Positions 1 through 10,550 are shown, numbered from the stretch's first letter. The stretch: 64,000 nt of DNA from Aradus depressus (GCA_963662175.1 OY759221.1:33602045-33666044); one strand, 5' to 3'. Numbers and translations are program-made. Notes: generated from the sequence alone by a model not told the origin.

Positions 1-21
1 GAAGGCGGGGGAGTGCACCCC

Positions 22-150
22 AGGGGTGGGCTACATTACCGGGGTTATTTAAAAACATCCATGGCCGGGATTCGAACCCGCACTCGTGGTGAGTCCATGC
101 AACCAAAGCTCTGCGCCTTAGCTCACACAGCCACCACGGCCCCCCTTAAC
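22..150 (-). mobile_element. tRNA-derived SINE fragment (second SINE type)
   Basis: On the minus strand the segment reads like a tRNA head: a box A-like stretch (TGAGCTAAGGCG) followed by a box B (GGGTTCGAATCCC) about 45 bases later. The downstream part (tatttaaaaacatccatgg on the plus strand) recurs near 17.53 kb beside another box B, so this is a dispersed family and not a functional tRNA. It lies in an intron of pyruvate kinase, antisense to the gene. The remainder up to base 577 is AT-rich intron with nothing else recognised. Confidence 0.55.
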
Positions 151-577
151 AGAAAAAGTGAGAAGAGAAAGAAGAAGAAATAAAAATAGTAGTAATAAAA
201 AATAAATAAATGAATGATAAAAATATATAAAATGAATAAAGTATGTATAGTATTTATGACAGAATAATTTAACTAGAATAAAAAATTTTGGAAAATAGAA
301 TAAACATAGAATAAAAAAAAATTAAATAAGTAAATATTTAAAAAAATTAGTGATAATTGATGTTGAAGAACGGGAAAATACGGGGAAGAAGGAATGAAGG
401 AACTTATCTGAGGGGAGAGGATTGTTTAGGGAAGTAGCGAAGAGGAATTGGAATAGTGAGGATTTGAAGGAAGCTACTGTGTGGCAGGATGATGAATTTC
501 AAATCTCTTCTGAACAACTATTGTATTTAATAATAATTGATATAATTTAAATTTTCTTCAATTTTTCTATACTGCAG

Positions 578-801
578 GACCTGCTTCCCGAGATGTTGAG
601 ATGCTTGAAAAGATGATCCACACGGGTATGAACGTGGCTCGTCTCAACTTCTCCCATGGCACCCACGAGTATCATTCCGAAACCATTGACAACATCAGAA
701 AGGCCAATGAGAATTACAATATGAAAAGTGGGATCTACACTCCAGTGGGCATCGCTCTCGACACCAAGGGGCCAGAGATCCGAACTGGGCTTCTTGAAGG
801 G
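578..801 (+). CDS. PyK: Pyruvate kinase, first visible exon (A-domain start)
   Basis: Pyruvate kinase transfers phosphate from phosphoenolpyruvate to ADP in the last step of glycolysis, in the cytosol. This exon begins after a pyrimidine-rich tract and CAG acceptor (575-577) and ends before GTATGT (802). It encodes [13 protein letters not shown], then the conserved [15 protein letters not shown] segment that helps hold nucleotide and substrate, and [14 protein letters not shown]. The first codon is split (phase 1), so an upstream exon with the start codon and roughly 40 N-terminal residues lies outside the window. The exon ends on a codon boundary and joins in frame to 8821. No frameshift or stop is seen. 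Confidence 0.97.
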
Positions 802-2221
802 GTATGTACATGTTCACTTTTTTAAAAATGTATTGCCAACATATCCAATTTTAATTGAGGAAAGTTGACATCCATCTTATTCTATCTTCTATACAGGGTG
901 TCCCACATAAACGGGCCACAATCCAAATAATTCGGAAACGATTAGTGCTAGCAAAATTTTACAAAGAATAAAAGTTGTACGTCTCAACGAGTGGTATGCA
1001 GTGGTATGAAAAAAAAAAATGAAAAATTTAATGTAATAGGGCTTAAATGGCCAACGGAAGGAAAGGGTTTCCTTTTAAGCCCATTAACAGTTAACACAAT
1101 TTAAAAGTACTTAAAAAGTTGGGAAGAACCCCGCAAAAGAAATCTTTATACCTCTAAAACTACCGGAGATATGTTGGTTCAAAATCTGAAAAGTGTTGAA
1201 CCCAATGTTTGACGTGGTAAACCTTTGAAAAGAGTGAGTATTGTAACTGAAGTTAAGAAGGTTCTTAATGTATTTTTTTCTTTACTTTCATATAAAAATA
1301 CTCAGATTGTAATAATTATAATAATAAAAGGGCATAATTTGAGCCATATTTTGAACATTTTCTGAAGATTTGGACAGTATTTTAGGTAATATGAACTTTG
1401 GTGTTGTTGGTAAAGACATTATTATTATTATGAAGTCTGTCTAACCAATAAATAAAGACTTAAGAGCACAAAGTTTACAAATCTATATTATGATTTTTTT
1501 ATGACCTTTATTACTTTATTTGTTTAGTTCTTGGTCAGTATAAGATGAACAATTCTTGTTCATTGAATATTGCAAAAAATTTCAGCGCTAGTGAGATAGT
1601 AGATATGACCCTTATTATAGGGGAGTGTCATAGCAAGTTTAATGCTGCTTCTCAGGTTTAACGTAGTTCAGTTCTTCATCTCTTGTTCAATTGTAATAAT
1701 TACCTTATACATACAGTATTGGTATTTTATTTCTGAAAGTGTTTATTGTTTCTTTTATACCCTTCAAAGATATTCTTCGGAAGCTTTTGTATTATGTCAG
1801 TTCTGCCCTTAATGCCTTTACCAACATTTGCAAGAGTCCATATTACCAAAAATACTGTTCAAAATATGGCTCAAATTATGCCCTTTTATTATTAAAATTA
1901 TTACAATCTGAGTATTTTTATATGAAAGTAAAGAAAAAAATACATTAAGAACCATTCTTAACTTCAGTTACAATACTCACTCTTTTCAAAGGTTTACCAC
2001 GTCAAACACTGGGTTCAACACTTTTCAGATTTTGAACCAACATATCTCCGGTAGTTTTAGAGGTATAAAGATTTCTTTTGCGGGGTTCTTACCAACTTTT
2101 TAAGTACTTTTAAATTGTGTTAACTGTTAATGGGCTTAAAAGGAAACCCTTTCCTTCCGTTGGCCATTTAAGCCCTATTACATTAAATTTTTCATTTGTT
2201 TTTCACACCACTGCATACCTG

Positions 2222-2789
2222 TGTGTAATGATGGTTCCCTCTATAACTAGCCGTGGAAGCCGAGAACAGACATCAAAAACACTTGAGGGCGGAAATTCCA
2301 GTTACTGGACAAAAACCCTCGTGAAATCCCTATATTTCCGATTAGGAAAAGTCTGGAGTCCAAATGATCGCCACTTCTGCTGGGAAAGGGGTGAGAGAGA
2401 GAAAATAAGAAAAAGAGTTATAAAAGAAAAACGTGGAAATATAATCTTCGTAATAAACTCAAAAATCACTTCAAAATAACTAATAGACTGGTGAAATATC
2501 TAATACAAAGGATCCCCTCTAAAGAATAATATATATATATAATAATTTCAAATATACTTCATTTACAATATACAGCACCTGGTATGTTCGCTCTCTGCGG
2601 AGGCAAGTTGGTCTCTCTCTAGCTCGACTAGGAATCGAATGTGTCTCTAAGTTGATTGATGGCTCAACCTAGAAGGTGAGCGCTCCCGGTGTACAACCGT
2701 TCAATCAACATAGGTACATTTCCGAACGACTATCGATAAATGAGATGGGGTGAGTTCCATATGTGAACCATATATGTAACTTCGTTACA
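2222..2789 (-). repeat. 3' LTR of the Gag-only retrotransposon
   Basis: Direct repeat of 6817-7384. On the minus strand it begins TGTAACG and ends TTACACA, the usual TG...CA termini. The 83- and 120-residue open frames that cross it on the plus strand are simply LTR sequence repeated in both copies. Confidence 0.9.
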
Positions 2790-2812
2790 TATTACCCCCC
2801 TCTTCCTCCTCA
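2790..2812 (-). promoter_or_regulatory. Polypurine tract of the LTR retrotransposon
   Basis: On the minus strand the bases immediately before the 3' LTR read GAGGAGGAAGAGGGGGG followed by TAATA. This is the position and composition expected of the plus-strand priming site for reverse transcription. Confidence 0.7.
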
Positions 2813-5160
2813 AGAGAGGCAGGAAAACAAATCCGGTGGCATTACTCAAATATACCAGCTCATGTATTCACCCGTCGCAAGGATAGTCTAGCCATATACT
2901 ATGGGGTGGGGTGGGGGACCCTCCCTGAAAAGCAAGGGGGATTGTCCCTCCTATCGTCACCAAACATCCTGTGCTGGGACGGCAGGCAGAGACTTAAACC
3001 GAGCTAAGCGGCCTTGCTACTCCTAGGTTGCGCACAAGCTCGCCTCAGCTGGTGGAAAAATTCCCCCACCCCCTCAAAAATGCCGGGGTTCCCAGATGAC
3101 TGGTTGCGTAAACCGACAACCCATAAAGAAAAAAAAATATCAAAGGAAAAAATTTTCCAGTCACCTAAACTAGAAACTAGACTCACGATGAGTGGGTAAC
3201 CTCTAAGTTTAGGCTGCGGGTGAGTACAATGATAAACCCATGGCTGGTCAGTAGTCATAATAAGTAACCAAAACAAATATACATCATATGTACAAATTGC
3301 CACCGGTTTTGTCCAAAAATACTAATAACGACCATTGGTCTTTTCAAAATAAAAAAAATACTTGCCCTCCAAAAACAAAAAAATTTTCCCACATTATGGA
3401 TACTTCCTATTAAAATTTATACAATAATTTCAATTTAACTCGAGAGTCAGCAGGCCTTGGTTATTTTACCATAAAATGCTCAGACTATTTCTGTTCTTCG
3501 CATTATCAGGAAAAAAGTAACCACAAACGCAAGTGTGATGGTGAACACAAATTTAATTGCGAAGGCAATTTGAGATCCTATGATCCCCAAAAGAAATGAT
3601 TCCATCTCACTGTAAGGCGTTTGTAACCACATAAAAAAACCTGTAAGCTGATCTCGGTTCTATCCTTGAATTTAAAACACAAGTATAATTCAAGTATCCA
3701 TTTATCTAACAATTAACTACAATTTCTTCCTAAGTCCGATATCATAATATACAAAAATTGACTTTCTTGGTTCAAAAGAGAAAAATTATTAAGACCCCAT
3801 AATCCTAACAATCTTTTCCTAATTTACCAGTCTTCAAAAGTACAATATAGTAAAGAAAAAATGATATGACAATATTTACAAAAATTCTTCGGTGTCCCTT
3901 ATCAAAAATTTACACAATTCAAAACAAATTAAATTGGGAACACATTTTCATTTTTCATTGAAGTTCATATAGGAAGGTTTTCAAATGCATACTCATTTTT
4001 CAATAATTATATGAAACAAAAACAACATTGTAATGACAAATATTCAATATAATTTATGTTCACTTTCCGTGATAAACCTTCTCATAACATCATCAAAATA
4101 CATAATATTATATGGCCAATATATATATGTTATAAACCTGATATGCATATTTCCCAAAAAGAATTCATATGAACATAAAGACTGAGGATAGACAACACTC
4201 ACAATAGGAAAAACATATACAGAATAAGGATATAGGTACCAATACACGTATAAACACATCAAAATATTGCGCAAATACAAATATAATAATAATCAAAAAC
4301 AATTTATGTTCATCAAATACAAAATAAACCATAAAATATTATTTCGCCGTGGTATATCGTTTCAACTGTGAAACTTAAGCCTTCTTAGTCTAACGGGTGA
4401 TCAGTCCGTCGAAAACAATAATAGACTGGCGACGTAAAATCTTACGCACGTCGCGCGCGCGAAGAATATTACTCAAGTATACCTTTATGTGCACACTATC
4501 ATAATCAAATATCATTATTTACTAATAATTGTAAACTATTTACCTTGGTATACTGCGTATTTACCGCTATGCGCGACTTTGATCCATTTGTCTCTCAGAT
4601 ATCAAGGTTGGATCTGCGATCTACGCAGAATTCCAAACCTGGGAAATCTCGGCTGCTGTAATGGTTCCAGGGTGAGAGATCGTGACAGGACCTCGGCTAT
4701 GTAGTTCCTCTGACCTGAAACGTCTCGCACCTCATACCAAAATGACATGAGATTTCAAGAAACCATACGAGGCAACCTTCCAGACAATTGATCTGATTTT
4801 GTCAACGCACTCAAATCAGAATGATCATAATACCAAAACAAATAAAAGGTCTGTGCTCACAGAACCTTAAATCGCAACTACAAATTGCGTAAAAAACCAA
4901 AATATAAAAAATAACCATATACGTTATTATCAATATAAACCATACAACAATCATATCTCTTTCGGTGCACATAAAAAAAAAAACCACATAGTAGGTACCA
5001 TAAGTAACCGAGTAGAAAACAATACATACATCTACAAAATTCACTTTGTTTAATCAAAACTCATTAATATAATCACAATTATCATTAAAAAACCATAAAC
5101 ATACCTTATCAAAGCAAAATCGTAAATCCAAATCAATAATTAGGCCATATTCATTTATAA
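2813..5160 (-). other. Non-coding internal region of the LTR retrotransposon
   Basis: About 2.3 kb between the Gag stop and the polypurine tract, where pol would normally lie. No open frame here resembles protease, reverse transcriptase, RNase H or integrase in any frame; the longest minus-strand frame (99 codons, 3004-3303) is not recognisable. The stretch is AT-rich apart from a moderately GC-rich patch at about 2800-3250 and a CG-rich spot near 4440-4460. Confidence 0.7.
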
Positions 5161-6453
5161 TTAAACACTTTTATCAATTAAAACACTTTTGGATTTCTTT
5201 TTCCTACTCGTTTTGCCATTAGAATTCGAATTACACTTGTTATTATTCATAATACATTCCTTAATAAGTCCTTTCAAAGTATCACTACTTAAAGTAAATA
5301 ATTGACTATTGTTTTTCGAAGGAGAGGTTACTTTATCATTGGTTACATATCGACCTGCCTTGGCCGAAAATTGATTACCTTTGTAAACATAACTTTCAGA
5401 ATTTCTATTTCCATAACCACCATTATCTCGCTTTCTGTAATAATTACCTTGTGAATTTCTATTCACATTGCCATTAGAAAAATTACCATCAAATCTATTG
5501 CGATTGTAACCATTATATCTAAAAAATCTCATATGATTACCTTTACTCCGATCAAAATGTTGATCACTAACCTGACCTTTACGCAACAACCTTTCCGTAT
5601 AATTGGTTTCGAAATTAGAACCATTATAATTTTCGGAACTTTCAATCAAACACAATTTGTCTACCTCTTCTATCAAATTGTATAACTCCTTAAGATTGGT
5701 AGGCCTATTTTGAAAATTACAGAAACCTCTTGTTTTAGAGTTTATACCCTCTAAAACTATTACGACGATATCATATTCACTATTTCTATCAAGTATTTTG
5801 CAAAATTTCACCACACTATCAGCAAAATCACGAAAACTTTCGTCGACCTTTTGTACTCGATGAATATACTTAAATTCATATAATAGACGTACCTTGGGAG
5901 TGGTCAGTTCCCTAATAAATTTATCTCGGATTTCATTGAAATCGCACATATTCAATTCTACTAATTTCTTCAAAATTCTATTCGACGGGTCCTTATAAGA
6001 CAATCTCTTAATTATGTCACTCATATATTGCTTCTCTATCAAATAACAATCAAATAAATTTTCCAAAAATACAATTACACTAGTAGGGTCATTAACGATT
6101 AACCTAGGAAATGATTCGATTCTCCTCTCAATATAATTAGGAATCTTAATTTTATTAAAAGTACATTCACTAACCTTTGAATCCATACTTAGGAATGCGC
6201 TATTCAAACCTTGATCAGATTTTTCGGGAACTTCCGTTTTTCTGGATTTCCCAAATTCGGCTGATAACTGGTTGAGGTTTTCCCGATCTGCTTGCACGGC
6301 AGTCGATAAATTATTCAACCCCAATTGGATAGCGGCCATTATTCGTTTATTTTCAGCTCGTTCTCCGACCAAACTATTTACTTTGTCGGATAAAGAATTA
6401 ATAGTGTCTATTAATTTTTCCATCATAGAAGGACTAACTGTTTCAGTCGCCAT
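5161..6453 (-). CDS. Gag-like protein of a non-autonomous LTR retrotransposon
   Basis: Intact 430-codon frame starting 363 bases downstream of the 5' LTR on the minus strand. Residues about 8-70 form a likely coiled coil (MEKLIDTINSLSDKVNSLV). The middle (about 95-290) is a helical, Leu/Ile/Lys/Asp-rich region like a retrotransposon capsid domain, with a stretch resembling Ty3/gypsy-type Gag (FRDFADSVVKFCKIL). Residues about 295-370 are rich in Arg, Asn, Gly and Tyr with repeated NRN/GN motifs, a likely RNA-binding tail. The last 30 residues are Lys/Ser-rich. No CCHC zinc knuckle is present. Function as Gag is inferred from position and composition, not from a diagnostic motif. The frame has no stops despite the missing pol, consistent with recent mobility. 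Confidence 0.7.
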   Translation of the reverse strand: MATETVSPSMMEKLIDTINSLSDKVNSLVGERAENKRIMAAIQLGLNNLSTAVQADRENLNQLSAEFGKSRKTEVPEKSDQGLNSAFLSMDSKVSECTFNKIKIPNYIERRIESFPRLIVNDPTSVIVFLENLFDCYLIEKQYMSDIIKRLSYKDPSNRILKKLVELNMCDFNEIRDKFIRELTTPKVRLLYEFKYIHRVQKVDESFRDFADSVVKFCKILDRNSEYDIVVIVLEGINSKTRGFCNFQNRPTNLKELYNLIEEVDKLCLIESSENYNGSNFETNYTERLLRKGQVSDQHFDRSKGNHMRFFRYNGYNRNRFDGNFSNGNVNRNSQGNYYRKRDNGGYGNRNSESYVYKGNQFSAKAGRYVTNDKVTSPSKNNSQLFTLSSDTLKGLIKECIMNNNKCNSNSNGKTSRKKKSKSVLIDKSV

Positions 6454-6797
6454 CTTAAGATTGCTAAGAAAACTAAAGAAAACAAATTAACAAACAAGAT
6501 CCTACCTAAGTCTATAATCCCCAAAGTGAATCACCAAGAGGTCAAAGTTCCAAGAACTATAGGATCAAGGTGCTCAACTGTTCAAATACTAAAACTTTCC
6601 ACAAAAATCCAAAATCTTTCACAAAATATAAAAACGGGATCCAGGAGACTACAAATGAATTAGCTTGCCCATACAAACCAATTCTAACTTGCCCCGACAA
6701 CTACCCACGCTAGAGACAAAAGAAAAAGTCTCAGCGTCTTCCTAGGCAGACTTTCGAAAGAAAGAAAAATGACGAAAAAAGGACAACGACCTTAACC

Positions 6798-6813
6798 ACG
6801 CTCTCTGCTACCA
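6798..6813 (-). promoter_or_regulatory. Primer binding site of the LTR retrotransposon
   Basis: On the minus strand TGGTAGCAGAGAGCG follows the 5' LTR by about three bases. TGG at this position is the complement of a tRNA CCA end. I cannot name the tRNA with confidence. Confidence 0.6.
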
Positions 6814-6816
6814 TGG

Positions 6817-7384
6817 TGTGTAATGATGGTTCCCTCTATAACTAGCCGTGGAAGCCGAGAACAGACATCAAAAACACTTGAGGGCGGAAATTCCAGTTAC
6901 TGGACAAAAACCCTCGTGAAATCCCTATATTTCCGATTAGGAAAAGTCTGGAGTCCAAATGATCGCCACTTCTGCTGGGAAAGGGGTGAGAGAGAGAAAA
7001 TAAGAAAAAGAGTTATAAAAGAAAAACGTGGAAATATAATCTTCGTAATAAACTCAAAAATCACTTCAAAATAACTAATAGACTGGTGAAATATCTAATA
7101 CAAAGGATCCCCTCTAAAGAATAATATATATATATAATAATTTCAAATATACTTCATTTACAATATACAGCACCTGGTATGTTCGCTCTCTGCGGAGGCA
7201 AGTTGGTCTCTCTCTAGCTCGACTAGGAATCGAATGTGTCTCTAAGTTGATTGATGGCTCAACCTAGAAGGTGAGCGCTCCCGGTGTACAACCGTTCAAT
7301 CAACATAGGTACATTTCCGAACGACTATCGATAAATGAGATGGGGTGAGTTCCATATGTGAACCATATATGTAACTTCGTTACA
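6817..7384 (-). repeat. 5' LTR of the Gag-only retrotransposon
   Basis: Direct repeat of 2222-2789 with no difference seen over 568 bases. It should carry the promoter and polyadenylation site of the element; an AT-rich block with AATAATATATATATATAATAA lies mid-LTR but I cannot assign a TATA box. Confidence 0.9.
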
Positions 7385-7487
7385 ACTCATTGAGACGTAC
7401 AACTTTTATTCTTTGTAAAATTTTGCTAGCACTAATCGTTTCCGAATTATTTGGATTGTGGCCCGTTTATCTGGGACACCCTGTATA

Positions 7488-7902
7488 TTATCACAGATGT
7501 ATAACGTGTGGTCTAATAAATAATCCACACTATAGACAGTAACTCTTTATTAACAAAAAGCAGAAATGTTTTAATATATATAGGTAATAAAACACATTCT
7601 AGTTTGAAAGGAACTAGTTCTAATAAATTCAAAGCAATTATTCACTAACTGTCCAACTGTACACTAACTTAATCCATAGAATTCCGTAGTTCTACACTGT
7701 AATGTAATCAATCCTATATAATATCCTATTAGTTGGTTGGTTGGTTTATTTGGGGCGAAAAACTACATAGGTTATTATCGCCCTACCTTGTTATTTATAT
7801 TTCTTAAATAGGAAGATTCTGATTGACATGAGGAATGTTAAGATAAAGAACAGATAAATTAAAGAAGAAATAGAAATGGGTGAAGTGATGCTGTGATAAA
7901 TA
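7488..7902. other. AT-rich intron sequence
   Basis: Between the foldback element and the mariner copy. I see no coding, RNA or repeat structure. Confidence 0.6.
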
Positions 7903-7904
7903 TA

Positions 7905-8757
7905 CGAGGTGTGTTCAAAAAGTAACGGGAATTTTGTGATTTCGCGGGTTGTATTAGTCCGATTCGCGCGATTTTTTCGTTGTTGTGATGGTAAACATGT
8001 CTGAAAATGATCTGTACATTGTTATCCAAACCGGATGTTTAGTCTTTTGTCAGCTGTTTCGGTACGATCGGCGAATTAACAAAATGGATCAGAGAATTTG
8101 CTTCAAATTTTGCTATAAAAATGAAATAAAGTGCAGCAAAGTTTTAAAAATGTTAAACATTGCTTTTGGTGAGTGCTATGAGTAAAACTAGGATTTACGA
8201 GTGGTATAAAAGCTCGACAAGTGCGGTCGAAAGTGAAGGTCATGCTCACTGTGTTTTTCGACTAACGGCATAGTGCACTTTGAGATCTTGTCACAAGGTC
8301 AAACGATCAATAAGAAGGAGTGTTACCTACAAGTGCATCGCCGTTTGCATGAAGCAATCCGAAAAAAAAAAAAAACGCCCGGATTTGTGGCGAAACAATT
8401 CATGGCTTTTGCACCACGATAATGTACCTGCTCACACTTCATTGCTTGTTCGTGAATTTTTGGCCAAAAACAACATTGTAATGATGCCCCAGCCTCTATA
8501 TTCGCCAGACATGGCTCCGTGTGACTTTTTTCTGTTCCCAACAATAAAGAGAACCTCAAAGGGCCGTCGTTTCACAAGCATAGATGAGGTTAAAAGCGCA
8601 TCGCTGAGAGAGCTGAATGCTATCCCAAAGATCGAGTTGCAGAAGTGTTTCGGGGATTGGAAGAAGCTCTGGCGTAGGTGTATAATATCTAATGGGGACT
8701 ATTTTGAAGGGGATAACATTGATGTAGAGGAATAAATAAAATTCACAACACACCTCG
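7905..8757 (+). mobile_element. mariner element, internally deleted
   Basis: Terminal inverted repeats begin CGAGGTGTGTT (7905) and end AACACACCTCG (8757), flanked by TA on both sides as expected for Tc1/mariner. Length is about 0.85 kb against about 1.3 kb for intact mariners. Both ends of the transposase gene are recognisable but the middle is missing, so it cannot make transposase. It lies in the first visible PyK intron, 63 bases before the next exon. Confidence 0.92.
8084..8735 (+). pseudogene. mariner transposase remnant
   Basis: The N-terminal start (8084) reads MDQRICFKFCYKNEIKCSKV, the helix-turn-helix region typical of mariner. A frameshift near 8170 moves the continuation (AMSKTRIYEWYK) to another frame. 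Sequence from about residue 75 to 210 of the family is absent. The C-terminal part (about 8378-8732) has HHDNVPAHTS and YSPDMAPCDFFLFP, which carry the second and third catalytic aspartates of the DD34D triad, and ends SNGDYFEGDNIDVEE. The first aspartate is in the lost section. A run of A (8361-8374) may mark the deletion junction. Confidence 0.92.
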
Positions 8758-8820
8758 TATTATATATGAATTCAGAATTTCCTTATAAAAGCCGAAAGAA
8801 CTACATTGTTTTATTTAAAG

Positions 8821-9007
8821 GGTCCGACCGCAGAAGTGGAACTAGTGAAAGGGAACACGATTCGGCTGACTACAGAGCCGAGGTTCGCTGAGAAGGGCTC
8901 AGCCACTGACCTCTATGTCGACTATGGTAACATGCCCAAGGTTCTCAAACCTGGCAACAATGTCTTCGTCGATGATGGACTTATCAGTCTTCGGGTCGAA
9001 CAAGTCG
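8821..9007 (+). CDS. PyK: Pyruvate kinase exon (B domain, first part)
   Basis: Follows an AAAG acceptor and ends before GTAAGT (9008). It encodes GPTAEVELVKGNTIRL through DDGLISLRVEQVG, the mobile B-domain lid that closes over the active site. The preceding exon ends in LLEG, so the junction GLLEG-GPTAEVE matches the family. It starts in phase 0 and leaves one base of a split codon (phase 1) for 9657. Confidence 0.97.
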
Positions 9008-9267
9008 GTAAGTACTACTTAAAAATATATATGTATATACTACAGAGAAGTGAGATCAGTTTACACACTCAAGGATTTTATTAGTGAACATTCCATCGAT
9101 GTATGAATTAATACAATAATAATAATGTTCGGAAATATATTTTCTGTCTATGCCACTGAATCATGAAAAAATTCGATATCATTGTTTTGAATCCCTTTCA
9201 TTACAGGAATATTGTCGGGATGGTAAAAGTAGAGTTAAAAAAGTAGTCGGTGAATCATTTCAACAGC

Positions 9268-9575
9268 TTACTTCCCCAGGAAGAAATCATCAATTAAGTT
9301 TTCGCTATCCCTTTAAAACCAATCGACCATATGGGCTAAAAATCATGAATTCTCGTACTAAATTTTGTGTCGAAACATTCTTACTTACATTATTCATTAT
9401 GCAAAAACCCTCAATAACTGCCAATGTAATGAATTTATCGATACAAAATTTAGTATAAGGATTTAGAAGCTCTTGTATAAGTCTATTGAATATTAGCGCA
9501 AACGGTCGACGGTGAGCTAAAGTTAATTAATTAATTCGTAGAGAAGTTTGCCGTTGATTTACGAACGACTTTTAT
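9268..9575. repeat. Repeat family A, two inverted fragments
   Basis: Bases 9268-9400 match the minus orientation of family A (cttccccagg..gaattctcgtactaaattttgtgtcg) and 9400-9575 the plus orientation (aataactgcc..atgtaatgaatttatcga, then ttgaatattagcgcaaacggtcg). They face each other within the intron. Confidence 0.7.
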
Positions 9576-9656
9576 AATTTAATTTTGGGTTAATATTTTC
9601 CTATTCAATATCTGGAGCTTTATTGATCAATATTATTTATTTAATTATTGTTCCAG

Positions 9657-9866
9657 GACCAACCAGTGTGATTTGTACAATTGAAAATGGCGGCACTCTT
9701 GGAAGTAAGAAAGGTATTAATTTGCCTGGAATTAACGTTGATTTGCCAGCTATTTCTGAAAAAGATAGACTAGATTTGGTTTTGGGTGTCGAGAAACAGG
9801 TGGACATGGTTTTTGCATCCTTCATTCGTAACGGTGCTGCTATCGACGAAATTCGACAAGTTCTTG
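9657..9866 (+). CDS. PyK: Pyruvate kinase exon (B domain end and A domain)
   Basis: Acceptor TTCCAG (9651-9656), donor GTAAGT (9867). It encodes [20 protein letters not shown], then [17 protein letters not shown] and the [13 protein letters not shown] segment of the A-domain barrel. Both ends are phase 1 and the reading joins cleanly with neighbours (QV-G, VL-G). No internal stops. Confidence 0.97.
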
Positions 9867-9899
9867 GTAAGTTCTGTTTGTTTTTAATTATTTAATGTT

Positions 9900-9987
9900 T
9901 TAATAATAATAATAATATTTATTTATAAATTGGATTTGTCATACAATTTTGTACATCAAAATAGGTTTACAAATTATATACATCAAC
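9900..9987 (+). repeat. (TAA)n-headed family D-like fragment
   Basis: A short (ATA)n tract followed by tttataaattggatttgtcatac, resembling the AT-rich family D copies at 41.1, 41.9, 47.8 and 51.0 kb. Confidence 0.4.
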
Positions 9988-9989
9988 CG

Positions 9990-10135
9990 AGGGCGGCCAT
10001 AGTTCAGAGGTGATGTTCTTGCCTACTGAGTCCACTGAGTTTGAAACTCTTAGGTTTTTTTATTTAGAACATGAGCATGCCGTCCTACAGATGGGTCTGT
10101 AAGCAATGGTCCCGAGCCTCTTCAATGTTAGGATT
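9990..10135 (+). mobile_element. Degenerate SINE (family C) copy
   Basis: Shows ggccatagttcagaggt in place of the family's ggtagctcagtggt and keeps catgccgtcc and atggtcccgagcct. An old, diverged copy. Confidence 0.55.
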
Positions 10136-10224
10136 CCGCTCAAAATTAATAAGTGCCGTGCTTATAGGGCTTTGAATTTACATTTCGTGTCAATATATTC
10201 ATTATAATGGCAGTAATTGAAGTG

Positions 10225-10550
10225 AGAACCGGTAGCTCAGAAGTAGCATGCTAGCTCACTGAGCTCAATATTGTGGGTTCGAAACCCGGCCGAGACCCTT
10301 AGGTTTTTTTTATCTAGAAGATGGAAAAAACTTTGAGCACGCCGTCCTTCCGATGGGATGTTATGCGATGGTCCCGAGCCTGTACGATATCAGTTACTCG
10401 TAAAGAGACCCATCCTATGTTAATTAACCTGGGTAGGCCAATTTACTCTCACAGTAGAGTCGGACTCATGTCCACCAGACGAAAGAGCGCTCTGGTAGTA
10501 GGCGATATGATCTCGTAGTTAAAGCCCAGACATGAGTCATAATAACTAAC
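10225..10550 (+). mobile_element. SINE (family C), old full-length copy
   Basis: tRNA-like head with box A (ggtagctcag) and box B (gggttcgaaaccc), then the family body (gcacgccgtcc..gatggtcccgagcctg..gagcgctctggtagtag..aagcccagacatgagtcat). It ends in aataactaac instead of CCTAA repeats. It sits in a PyK intron in sense orientation. Confidence 0.8.

Larger units (their letters stand above)
2222..7384 (-). mobile_element. Gag-only (non-autonomous) LTR retrotransposon
   Basis: Two 568-bp direct repeats bound the element and look identical base for base, which implies a recent insertion. The minus orientation is set by three signs: a primer-binding-like TGGTAGCAGAGAG next to the LTR at 6801-6813, a purine tract next to the other LTR (rc of 2793-2811), and the only long ORF (5161-6453) being on the minus strand. 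The internal region of about 4 kb has no protease, reverse transcriptase, RNase H or integrase reading frame. No clear target-site duplication is visible. It is inserted inside the foldback element and antisense to PyK. Confidence 0.85.
894..7483. mobile_element. Foldback (long inverted-repeat) DNA element, interrupted by an LTR retrotransposon
   Basis: The outer ends are inverted copies starting CAGGGTGTCCC (894) and ending GGGACACCCTG (7483), each flanked by TATA. The left arm continues as an inverted repeat to about 1425 and is matched by about 1805-2219 plus 7385-7483. Removing the LTR element (2222-7384) restores a non-coding element of about 1.42 kb whose arms exceed 500 bp. The loop (about 1430-1800) is AT-rich. 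No transposase is encoded, so it would have moved using enzyme supplied in trans; the superfamily is not certain. It sits in the first visible PyK intron. Confidence 0.8.

Noticed and set aside
22..150. Functional tRNA gene on the minus strand
   Set aside because: Box A and box B are present but no acceptor stem pairing is evident, and the same sequence recurs near 17.5 kb with flanking non-tRNA sequence. It is a SINE head. The same argument applies to the family C copies.
2117..2479. 120-residue plus-strand ORF and its shortened twin at 6823-7074
   Set aside because: Both lie in the two identical LTRs and are antisense to the element; no motif is present.
3004..3303. 99-residue minus ORF in the LTR element as a pol remnant
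   Set aside because: No protease, reverse transcriptase, RNase H or integrase motif is visible in it.
7985..8083. Upstream extension of the mariner frame (33 residues before MDQRI)
   Set aside because: The family starts at the later Met (8084); the upstream part is the element's 5' untranslated region that happens to be open.
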